A stretch of 64,000 nucleotides of DNA, from NCBI RefSeq assembly GCF_032854445.1, contig NC_088307.1, positions 25,121,953 through 25,185,952 on the forward strand. Reading direction: 5' to 3'. Below, piece by piece: positions 1 to 12,100 of this stretch. Every line of letters begins with the position of its first letter. Position 1 is the stretch's first letter. Both the position numbers and the translations under genes were made by a program. The stretch comes from Liolophura sinensis (taxonomy: Eukaryota > Mollusca > Polyplacophora > Chitonida > Chitonidae). Below the pieces are notes generated by a model. The model had not been told where the DNA came from and ran no database searches. It was given only the letters and a program-made list of their open reading frames with translations.

Positions 1-34
1 ACAGGGGAAAATTCTTCTGTTCCTTCTGTTGTAG

Positions 35-100
35 GAGGACTACATTGCATCTTTACAGAAGAAAATAAAAGAATTACAAGTCTTGCTGAAAAAAGACAGG
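35..100 (+). CDS. CNTRL: CNTRL exon 1 of window
   Basis: Acceptor ttctgttgtag, donor AGG|gtaagt. 22 codons, phase 0 to 0. Encodes EDYIASLQKKIKELQVLLKK, a coiled-coil start corresponding to the human segment after the proline-rich linker. Confidence 0.85.
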
Positions 101-3100
101 GTAAGTTTTCATGTGGTTTTTATTCTAACTTAATGTGGTGAATATTAGAGTGTATTTTTTAATTACTATTTTCATTCTAATTTGAAGGCTTTGTTTGGAC
201 ATAGGAAAGAAGATGAGAAAAAAAAGTTAAAAAGTAGTGATAACAAGGTTTTCTTGGTAAGTGAATTTAGTTGATGTAGGTTTAAAACAAATCTCTTTGG
301 CCCCTTGTTTTGGCCTCTTGTTTTGGCCCCTTGTTAAGTGAACGGCCTATGTAAAAAGAGGGTGTCAACAATCTTACTGACTGACCAAGCAACCCACATA
401 CCTGTACAGATCAACTTAAAGAGCAGATTTAGCTGGCTTAAAATGCAGCAATTCTCTGCTGTTTGAAGAGGAGAATATATTTGACCACTCCTCTGTCAGA
501 TATACATAACTGATTTCATGGAACCATGTGAATGATGACATCTTTCATCTTCTTTCTGTTTTATATTTTAGTTGCGAAGAGGATCTCTGTCAGAAGATGA
601 AGAGAAGAGGCTCATCAGGAGACTTATCGCTGAACTCGAGGTAGGATTTAATTTTGATCAGGAAAGGAGTATTTTGCTTCTGAATCTTATGAATTTTAGC
701 TTGGACAAGAATTGTTAAAGGAGAAGAAAAGTTAAAACAATGACACTATAGGCTGAAAAGAGCACATTTTTTTTCTATCTGGTGGTGCCTACTGCATAAT
801 TTTGCGATTTTTCCTCTTGCAACATGTAAGGCCTGAAAACGGCAAAGCTGGCATAAATCGCTAACTCCATTGCGTCCTCCATCTTTTACATGCTGTAATT
901 TTTACTGGGGGTGTGTTGCCTCTCAGCCAATGAGAGTCGTTAAAACTGCCGGCTTGTTCGTGTAAGCTCTGAACCTACGTCCAACATTCCGGTTTCCGGC
1001 ACGTCAAGTGGAAAACAAACTGTACTATTTGCTACCTTCTGGGAAGAAGAGTTCTACCGGAAATGTATGAACTGTACTTCGGCGGTTTCCGATGGCATTT
1101 CTGCTCCGAACACAGAAGGCTTCAGGACTAAGTTCTTAGGCAAAATGGAGTCGCCCACACTGGAGTTTGGTGCTGACTTTATTTATAATTTTTCAGCTTG
1201 AGGTACATATTAAAATTTTTATGGCATGCACCTGCGAGGAAATGCATACTCTTTTCAATGGTATTTGTTTGATATTTAAGTTTTCTTTTCCTTTAAAATA
1301 AGTGTCAAAGGTGTCAAAAAATAGTTCTTAAAAACAACCTTTTTGGCTCAGTTTTTTCTGTTTTCCCAAATTTAAATTCTTGGGGTAATTATGACTCAAA
1401 GGAACATTTAATTTTGAATTGACTTCTGACTTAAAGGTATTTGTATGTTACTTGTGAATATTAATGAGTGTTGATGAATATTCATCAGGAACGCCGTAGT
1501 GACCTTGAAGGGTTAGACCTGGCTATAGAGCGACAGAAGAAGGACATGAGGAGGATGAAGAAGGATGAGCGGAGCCTGTTGCTGGACAAGAGTGCTGCAC
1601 AGGAAGAACTGGCCATTCTGAAATCCAGAAACAGCAAGCTCCACAAGAGGAGGTGAGTGGAGGAGATAAAAAGAAGATTTGTTTTTGCCATCACCGTCAA
1701 GAAATACAAAAACATAGATTTAATTTCCATCTCTGAAATAAAAATCTTAATACTGTGTTCCTCAGTGACGAGGCTAAAGACTTCAAGTTATGAGTTGGAG
1801 CCTCAGAAATTGTTGTGTCATTGAACAGTGATTTCCCAATTTTGAGTCAAAGACCTCTAAATCCAAATCCAGCTCATGCTGGCTTCCTCTCGGCCTGTAC
1901 TTTTCATGCCGCTCTCAAGAATATTTGTCTATATGAAGACAGCATTTGATCTATCAAAAGTGTAGACTGGCATGCTGGTTGGTAGTTGAAATTGTGCTTG
2001 TTTTACCTAATAACTACTTTTACTAAGTCCTTTGTACATGTATATTTCATAGTAACATTGTTTAACGTTGGTATGAATAAAATGACGTTGACACAAGCAT
2101 TTAATCCAAGTCATGAAACATTTTATATATGTCACAAAATGTCTGATTTCATGACAGGAAATTCATGGAACAGTTTGACTCTGACACTGACGATGACTTT
2201 GACTACAGAGAAGCAAAACAGAAACAGAAATATCTGCAGAATGAGATAGAGTGCTTGGAGAAAACCCTGGTGAAGAGAAAAGGGGAGTTGAGGGACTCGG
2301 ATCGTATGCTCAAACAGTGTACGGAAAACCTGAAAGATGCTCGCAATCAGGTGTGTAAATTTGAAACTTTTCATACCTGCTTCTCGTGTTGGCTGGAGTC
2401 TCAAATAGTGTATGTATTTGATACATACACTATAGCCTACATTTAAGGTCTGACAGTGTATGTATTTGATATTTAGCCTACATTTAAGGTCTGACAGTGT
2501 ATGTACAGTATTTGATATTTAGCCTACATTTAAGGTCTGACAGAGTATGTATTTGATATTTAGCCTACATTTAAAGTCTGACAGTGTATGAATTTGACAT
2601 TTAGCCTACATTTAAGGTCTGACAGTGTATGTATTTGATATTTAGCCTACATTTAAGGTCTGACAGTGTATGTATTTGATATTTAGCCTACATTTAAGGT
2701 CTGACAGTGTATGTATTTGATATTTAGCCTACATTTAAGGTCTGACAGTGTATGTATTTTATATTTAGCCTACATTTAAGGTCTGACAGTGTATGTATTT
2801 GATATTTAGCCTATATTTAAGGTCTGACAGTGTATGTATTTGATATTTAGCCTACATTTAAAGTCTGACAGTGTATGTATTTGATATTTAGCCTACATTT
2901 AAAGTCTGACAGTGTATGTATTTGATATTTAGCCTTCATTTAAGGTCTGACATCCTTAGTTATCTTGTTTAAAAGGAACTAGAATAATTAGTTAATAGAG
3001 GGGTTCTTGGCCCCTGCCTGCAGGACTGCATGGTCGTTTACTACCATGTGCTCCACCAATATGGTAAGCACATGAATACATCACTAGAGTTTGTCAGTAA

Positions 3101-6100
3101 AAGTCAGTTTAATCCACAGATAAACTTGACCACCATTTTATGAATGACAGTTATATTGAGTATTAAAGGACGAGTCAGTTGCACCAGCTGTGGGTGGCCT
3201 CCTTGGCTCAGTTGGTTAGTGCGCTAGCGCAGCGTAATGACCCAGGAGCCTCTCACCAATGCGGTCGCTGTGAGTTCAAATCCAGCTCATGCTGGTTTTC
3301 TCTCTGGCTGTGTGTTGGAAGGTTTGTCAGCAGCCTGCGGATGGCCGTGGATTTACCCTGGGCGCTGCCCGGTTTCCTACATCATAATGCTGGCTGTCGT
3401 TGTATAAGTGAAATATTCTTGAGTACAGTGTAAAACACCAATCATATAAATAAATAAATATCAGCTGTGTATGCGTGAGGAATGAAATTTGTAATGCTCA
3501 CCCGTGTTCCTCCACAGGCACGTGACACTGTGCGTCGCTACGACCAGGCTTCTATCGGTCTCCAGAGCACAGTGCGTGATGCAGTCGAGATGGAGAAGCG
3601 CGCAAATGACGCCGGGAAAGAGCTTCTGAAGGTCAGTGATGAGTTGGCCACACTCAAGGCAGAGGTCAGGGAGCTCAGTCAGAAAAAGTCCACACAGGAA
3701 CGGCTGCTCAAGGAGATAACACAGGTGATTACATTACATGATGTGTTCTGAGGTTTTGTCTTGTCACCTTATAAAGTAGTCCCCACATCTTCATTCAGGT
3801 TGCAATTTGCACTTTGGGGACCGATTAATTTAATACATGTATAAAAAGTTACGCAATTGTGTTATTTGTATGAAGGTGAAATGTCTGATGAAAGTGATAT
3901 CTCACTGGCTGACTTAGATATGACTTTTGTTTTTACATGCCCACGTCAGAAAAGGAAAAATTTTGTTTTATGATGTTCCAATCCAAGCTCAGCACAGTGA
4001 CATCACAATAAAGTTGAGTCAACGTTAAAATTCCTACGTCATGCTACAAGACACGACGTCATACAAGACTATATGTGCGAAGTCAAGTCTGTGAAGGTCT
4101 ACAGCTAAAAGCATTGCTTAAACTTGTTCAAAAACACAAAATCACGATATTGTCAAAATATAAACAATAACTTGAAAATTGCATAGTGAAGGTTGGACAT
4201 CATTAATATTTTTCTTGTGAAAGGTAGACATGGTAATCAGGTTGACCCTTCACGTCTTGCGGGTTATTATTTTCACGTCTAACTCGAAAAATGTTTCACG
4301 TTTTCATTTTTCAGCCAACCCAGGCAAGAAAATGAAAAGTCTGAAGAAGTAGAATTTAAATTATCATCAATGTTTTTCAGAATGGTTTTTTTTTTTTTTT
4401 TGGCATTAAATTTATATGTGCCTTTTATTGTTGGAGTACAGATTATTGCAAAGAAAGACAAAGAATTCAGAGAAGTGGATTCCAGGGCTAAACAATCTAC
4501 AATCAAGTGAGATATTTTTTCTCTGAATGATTTTCTTTCAGTATTCTGTTAAGAGTGACCCTATCTAAGTGTATTCTCTGAGCTCACTATAACATAAGAA
4601 GTAAGAAGTTCTAATTCAGTGTCCAGCTTACCGGCATGCTGACTTCTTCTCTCTGGTCATACGAGAGAAGGTTTACTGGCAGCCTGCAAATGATCATGAG
4701 ATTCCCCCTGAGCTCTGCCCAGTTTTCTCCCACCAGGAGGCTATCTGCCGTCATATAACTGAAATAGTCTTGTGTACGGTGTAATACATCAATCAAAAAA
4801 GAAATAAAAATACATGTAAATACTGCTGCTCATTTTTTCCTTTTTAAAGTGTTTGTCATACTGAAATGTTTTTATTCTATGGCTTTGGTGGCTAGGAGTT
4901 GTCGACAGAACTCATAGAGCATTCATGCGGCCTTAGATGAAGATGTGTGAAGATTATTTGATTTATTTTATTTATTTGATTGGTGGTCTTACGCCATACT
5001 CAAGAATATTTCACTTATATGACCGTGGCCAACATTATGGTGGGAGGAAACTGGACAGAGCTTCCTACATACGTCTGAAGAGGAAGCCAGCATGAGCTGG
5101 ACTTAAATTCGCATTGGTGGTAGCCTTTTGGGTCATTTGTCCCAGGAAGGAAACTGAGAGGAGCCCGGGGGAAACCCATGACAGGCTGCTAGCTGACCTT
5201 CCCATGTACAGCCGAGATCATTTGTCTTCCCCCTATGTAACATACACACTGAATGTATCTGTGGGTAAAAGTCTGTAAGAAAGTTTGTTAGTTACTTACC
5301 AAAAGAGATGTGGTTTACTCCTGGCATTGTAAATGTCGAAAATGCTTGGGTGTGTCTTTAATGAAGAGCAGTCATATAATTAATGTTCAAACTTTGTACC
5401 ATCAGTTGTCAGAGGATTCAGGCTGAGTTGACAGCAGCACAGCACCGGGAGAGGGAGACGTTGGGGACACTGAAAGAGAGCGAAGACGTGTTAGCCAAGA
5501 GGAGACAGGAGCTGAACAGGCTGAGAGAACAGGTGAGGGGGATACAAAGGGAACTGGTTGAGGGGAGGGGGGGTGGGGTGGGGATAAGTATACAGCAGAG
5601 AAGCAAGTAAAGTAAGAAGTGCAAAATTGCAAAATCTGTCATCCTACAGAAAGATGGATTGAGCAGTGTTTCTTGTCTTTGTCATGTTTTACCTGTGTTC
5701 GGTGAATGTTACTTGTGTTCAGTTCAGTGAATGGTACTTGCGTTCAGTGAATGGCACTTGCGTTCAGTGAATGGTACTTGTGTTCAGTTCATTGAATGGT
5801 ACTTGTGTTCAGTGAATGCTACCTGTGGAAAGAATATCAAAAACTTTACTGACAAACTAACTGTTTGAGAGCTTAACCAACCAAACTATCCTTTTTAAAA
5901 TTAGTCTAAAAAGATTCACGGGAGACTTGTCTAATCTACCTGCTTACGTTCAGTGTGTCTCAGTTAGTGAGTGTCTGTAATTATTGAGAAGGTACGGTAA
6001 CAATACCATGAATTGTGTAAGTTTAATGATTAGTCAACTCAGCTGTTGATGGAGTGGGGTGTGGTTAGGAAAGGATGTACCGTTACACATGTGCCTGCCT

Positions 6101-9100
6101 AGTGCAGAGCAGTCAACCCAGACAGGATCAAAGAAGTAAGAAATCAAACCAGCAGGGTTCCAGAGCAAGTTCCTGGTGGAGGATAGAGGGAGAAAATGGT
6201 TTTGTGCGTGTTTAACTAAATTTTGGAAGCTTTCACTGGCAAGTTTTGGCATAGTTAATCGTTATAGAAGATGAAAACATTATACAACATCTTTGAGCTT
6301 GAGATTTAAAACACTGACTGTGAGAAGGTGATTTTTTGATTAAAATATGCGAGACACCTGTCAAAAATGTGAGAGTTGACAAGTATGCTAGTGATAGGTG
6401 TCATTGACAATCTTTGTGACTGTTGACTGAGGTCTTGGCTGTTAAGCATCATCAGTTAAGCAAACAAAATATCGCATAAAAGGTTTCTGGTTTATAATGT
6501 ACATGTAGCATGCCCTGTAATTTACACATACTAATGGACAGGTGTTCTTTTATCCCGTTTTTATGTTGTGCTTGTGAACATCCCAGATTCAGGTATTCGT
6601 GTGTGTGTGTGTGATTATGCTGTATCTATTGCATAAACTAATAACTTCATGTATTCTTACATGAAATTTTGTCAAGTTGATTACCAAGATGACCTAAGAT
6701 TTCGCTCACAAAAGTGCGTTTTTAGCTGTAAACAAATGTCACAAAATATTATTTATTTTATTTTTTTTTTGTATACTTAAAACATTAACTTGGTACAGAT
6801 CTGTTACCTATGTGCACTAGTAAATATATGTAATCCTCAGACTTGTATTCGTTTTGATTAATGACTGACCTTAATGAGTGTGTATACATATTGTATTGAC
6901 CTTAAATCATCAGCAAAACTTGACCACAAACCTAGCGCATGGTTGGGCGTATTAGATGAATATTTTAGAATTTTTGCGAAGTTTGATTCTGCCCCGACCT
7001 GAACAATACATTTTATTCTTCAAAATCTTATGAATTGTGTCTTAAAACTGGATCTAAAGTTATAGTTTACAGGTTGAGTGTATTGAGTATTAAGGATACT
7101 TGCCTGTTCTTGGTTATGGGTACATAAGCACTCTAAAACTGGAACTACTGTGGTAAATCGGTGATCTGTTTCACCACCTCAGACATGCCCTCATAGGACT
7201 CTGTGCACTTGGCTTCCAGACCCCAATCACTTTTTTTAGGGCAGTTGAACAATGCACGTTAAATTGTCACTGTTAGCAGTGACCAATAGATTTATGTATT
7301 TATTTATTTGATTGGTGTTTTACGCCGTACTCAAGAATATTTCACTTATACGATGGCAGCCAGCATTATGGTGAAAGGAAACTGGGCAGAGCCCATTCGA
7401 AACCCACATCCATCCGCAGGTTGCTGGCAGATCTTCCCACGCACGGCCAGAGAGGAAGAATGACGAATGGATCTTAAACTTCAAATGGTACACTATTAAA
7501 ATATAGTAGACTAACTTTGCCAACAGAATGTAACCATTAAACATTTTTTTTTCTTTGCCGTGAGTTCATCTAATCTAACATCATTTCTACATGCATGTGA
7601 TAATAAACATTAATTTTTGGGGAATTTTCTCACTCATATAGATATCTGTTTTTTATCAGAAGTTAACTCACATACATGATGGCTTCACTCACTTTGATCT
7701 TTCTACATTCATGGTTCGAAAAAGAGCAGAAAAGTTAAGCACAAAAGAAAATATCATGCAGTTATTTGATCAAATCATAAATCTGTAGTAATTATTTGTT
7801 ACCATGGCTACGTTAAACTTTACACAGACATTTTGTGAAAAATTATGGCATTTAAAACCAATCAAACAAATAAATCCAGTAACAGTAATGCAGTAATACA
7901 AATATTTTAAAATTCAATTTCACAATAATCACATATTATCATATTATATTAATAAAATTTTTACTTGATATTGATTTGTTGTATTTTGATTGTACCACTG
8001 TTGTCACTGTCCTGTATTCCCTGTTGTTTCTGCACAATTCGTCTACATGTAGTCCTCCAGACGCCTGATTCATAGGGGCATTCAGCAACAGGTATATATA
8101 CACATCACCTATGATTATGAATCGATGAAATCGCTTTCCTGTTACTGTGTGTGCTATAGTTTTTTTTTTTTTTTTTTTTGATTGGTGTTTTACGCCGTAC
8201 TCAAGAATATTTCACTTGTACGCCGGCGGCTAGCATTATGGTGGGTGGAAACCGGGCAGAGCCCGGGGGAAACCCAAGACCATCCGCAGATTGCTGACAG
8301 ACCTTCTCACGTACGGCTGGAGAGGAAGCCAGCATGAGCTGGACTTGAACTCACAGCAACCGCATTGGTGAGAAACTCCTGGGTCATTACGCTGCGCTAG
8401 CGCTTTAACCGACTGAGACACGGAGGCCACGTGTGTGCTATATGGGTTGATGTTGTGTTCTGTATAAAAGAACATGCGAGTGTTAGATAGGCCTACCAGT
8501 GGTGTCAAATAGTGTTATTGTTGTTGTTGATTCCAATGGTACTTCTCTCCCTGTGCATCATTCAGATTTGGGGATGGTCTTGGGTTTACCCTTGGGCGTC
8601 TGGCCCAGTTTCTGCAGCGACCGGCCCAAATAACACATTTGGTATAGTGGTAGATCCAGGATCAATCCTGGGTCGAGTCACACCTAAGACATTAAAAGAG
8701 GAAGTTGTAACTTCCTCAGCATGAAGGGGATAGTGCAACGACTAGTTAACCTGAATCAGTATAATGACTCAGGCAAGGCAGCTTACTTGCCTTCGGAAAT
8801 GCCTCTCAGTGAAGCAGCACTAGATAAAAGAGCGGTGGAAATCCGTCCTGCAACAAGGAGGCACATTACATGCACTCTAAGGATTCCTTCGTCCTCATAT
8901 GACTGAAAAATTGTTGAGTACGACGTTAAACCCTAAGAATGCACTCACTCACTCACTCGCTCAGTGAAAGTGAAATATAAAACACCACTTAAAGAAATAT
9001 ATTAAATATGTACTTGTACAAATTGACTGAAGAAGTTAGCAGACTTCATATTGTGTTTTGTAGTACTGTTACACATGTATTCCTGTTACACATGTATTCT

Positions 9101-12100
9101 GTATAGTGTATACATTTTTAGTGGTCTCACATGCATAATTCAAGACACTGAAATAATTATTTTGGGACCAGTGAAATGTACTGGCTTGAATAAGACTCAA
9201 GCTTTAACACAATGAGGTGTTTTAATCTCCCATCACTCTACAACGTAATCTACGTTGCTGTAATTGTCCACCAACATAGTCACCTGTTCATTTAAGTAAT
9301 ATAGCGGGAAATGAAATGCTTTGTGTGTACAGATTGAGGCTCAGAGAGGGGAACTAGAGAAAGTGGACCAGCATATGGGGAGAAGGAAGACAGAGATGCG
9401 GATGTTGGAGGAGGCACTGGAGAGAAAACAGTCCGAACTGAGTTCACTGCTGAGAGATGCAGAGACAGAGGTGTCCAGCAAACAGAGAGAGCTCAAGGTC
9501 AGTCAAATTAGTGGTTAATGCATTCCTCAAGGTTGTGGTCAAAGTGATGCTCAAGGTCAGTCAAGGTCATGGTGATTGTAGTGCTCAAGGTCAGTCAAGG
9601 TCATGGTGATTGTAGTGCTCAAGGTCAGTCAAGATTGTTGTTAATGTATTCCTCAAGGTCAGCCAAGGTCGTGGTTAATGTGATGCTCAAGGTCAGTCAG
9701 GGTTGTGGTTAATGCAATCATCAAGCATTCTGTTGAACTGCATATCCTTAATGACGCCACCTGCAAGTAATCATAAATATATTTGAAACACAACTACCAC
9801 AAGCAGGTAACAAAATTTTTGTCTGAACCTTGACCCAGGTCAAACAAATACTTTGGAATTAAATGGATGTTTTGAAATTTTTACTTTGAACAGGATGAGA
9901 GTATGTGCATTTAGTTACATTTTACACTTTTCAGTAACATATTAAAGCTTATGCGAATTGTCACAAGTTGATGAATTAATTCGTATTTTCAGTGTAATGA
10001 TATAATGTCTCATAACATATAAAATGTCCATTTTCTTTTAATGTCATCTTTTTACACTTTCATGTATGTAGCCTAGAGTAAATGGCTGTTGTTGCTGTAT
10101 CAGGAACACTGGGAACAAGCGAAGACTCTGGAGAGTCAAAACACAGACTTGACATCTTCTGTAAAAGTTAAACGTGCAGAGCTTCACCAGCTGAGATCTG
10201 ATATTGACCAGGAAAATGAGGTTTTGGAGAGAATCGTTAGCGCCGTCAGTAAGCAGAAAGCCGAACTGAAGCACACGTACGAGATGCAGAAACTAGAGCA
10301 GACCGAGTTAGAGAGTGTGAAGTCCCAGCACGGCCAAAAACTGATGGAGCTTGAGAAAACTCAGCTGGCGCTTTTAGACGTAAGTTAGTTTGTTTAGTGT
10401 AGAGAAAACTCAATTGGCTCTGTTAGATTTGAGTTAGTTTGTTGAGTGTAAAGAAAAAACAAATGGCTCTGTTTGATGTAAGCTAGTTTGTTGAGTGTAG
10501 AGAAAACTCAACCGGCTCTGTTAGATTTGAGTTAGTTTGTTGAGTGTAAAGAAAAAACAAATGGCTCTGTTTGATGTAAGCTAGTTTGTTGAGTGTAGAG
10601 AAAACTCAACTGGCTCTGTTAGATTTGAGTTTGTTGAGTGTAGAGAAAATGAGTGGTTCTGTTCGATATAAGTTAGTTTCTTGAGTGTAGAGAAAACTCA
10701 ACTGGCTCTGTTATATTTGAGTTTCTTAAGTGCAGAGAAAATGGGTGGTTCTGTTCGATACAAGTTAGTTTGTTGAGTGTGAAGAAAACTCAGCTGGCTC
10801 TGTTAGGTGCTAAGTAGTTTTTTGAGTGTAGACAAGTGAGTCACAAGTAGATGTAAGAATTAGGTTATGATTTAGGTAAGCAATTCAGATTATTGAGATT
10901 CATCTCAGTTTACCCTTTTTTGAAAATACAGATGGTTGAGGGTTTCCCCCGGGGTCTGTCGGATATCCTCCTACGATAATACTGGCCACCGTGGTTTAAA
11001 TGAAGTAAATTAATCAAATAAACTTCTCTTGTTCAGGAACGTGCAGAGCTTGAACGCCTTACCTCAGAGACCAACAGGAAAACAGGAGAGCTGGAGAGGC
11101 TACGCCAGAGCTTAGACCGGGAGCGCCAAGATTTGGAGCGCGTTTCCATGGAGAAGCGAGGACTCGAGGAGCGAATCACAACAATGAGCCGGGACAGGGA
11201 AATCCTGGAGGAGAATGCCAAGAGTGTGGACAACAAAGTCAACACCATGAAGAGGTCAGTGAAAGGGTACACGTGGGCTCTTGATGTATCACAGTATACT
11301 TAGTGTGTTTACTTAGCATTACATTATGGGACATGTGGCGGAGTGGTTAGCACGCTACCATAGAACAGTCACTCGGGAACCTCTCCCCAACATGATCTCT
11401 GTGAGTTCAAGTCAATCTCATGCTGACTTCCTCTCCTTGGGTCGTATGTGGGAAGGTCTGCTAGCAAACTGCTGATGTTCGTGGGTTCCCTCTCTGTTTC
11501 CACCCACCCTAATACTGGCCTCCGTTGTTTTACTGAAATATTCATGAGTGAGTGAAACTTGAATCAAATAAATAAATAAAAACTCAGGGTTATGTTAACA
11601 TGAATAATGTAGAAAGTGATGTTAAACTCCAAGCAATCAAAGAAAAAAAAATAGATACTTTTTTTTTTGACAGGACGTGTAAGGGCCTCGAGGAGAAGAT
11701 TGAGCATGGAACACGACGTATTGACAAACTGGACCAAGACAGGACGCAGAGAGAGGCAGAAGTGGAACAGTTGAATATGGAGCGCTCACTGCTACAGAAG
11801 GAGATCTCCTCACTCAAACTCATACTAGATAGTAAGCCACGCCCTCTGTCTGACATGCCTGTAGACAGTGGAACTTGTGTCAAAAAAAAATTAGTGGGTA
11901 TATATTCAGATTTCCAGACAATAACGCACATGATTTTTGTAGCCCGCTTCTACCGTGTCTCTTTCTTAATATTGCCTCTGTGTAACAAGAAAAGCTATGT
12001 TAAGGTAAATGTTAGGGTTGTATCTTAAAAAGTACTGCATGTGTTGAGAACAGATTTTGCATACATGTAGAGCACAATGACACGAGAGAGAGATCTCGTC

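Larger units (their letters stand above)
5533..9332. other. CNTRL intron after window exon 8
   Basis: 3.8-kb intron holding a ~20-bp tandem repeat, three SINEs and otherwise unremarkable AT-rich sequence. Confidence 0.7.

Noticed and set aside
2407-2951. 41-bp array as another exon-templated minisatellite
   Set aside because: The unit has only weak resemblance to the exon 5 donor region and starts 57 bases after it; not convincing.
3193-3265. tRNA gene call on the SINE heads
   Set aside because: A and B boxes are present, but the copies are dispersed SINE heads joined to the same body, so they are mobile-element promoters.
3179-3433. Open frames within SINE-A copies (also 8236-8508, 61003-61234, 20890-21186)
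   Set aside because: Same SINE translated repeatedly; no protein.
11590-11931. 113-codon minus-strand open frame
   Set aside because: Exact antisense shadow of CNTRL exon 12, whose plus-strand frame fits the gene.
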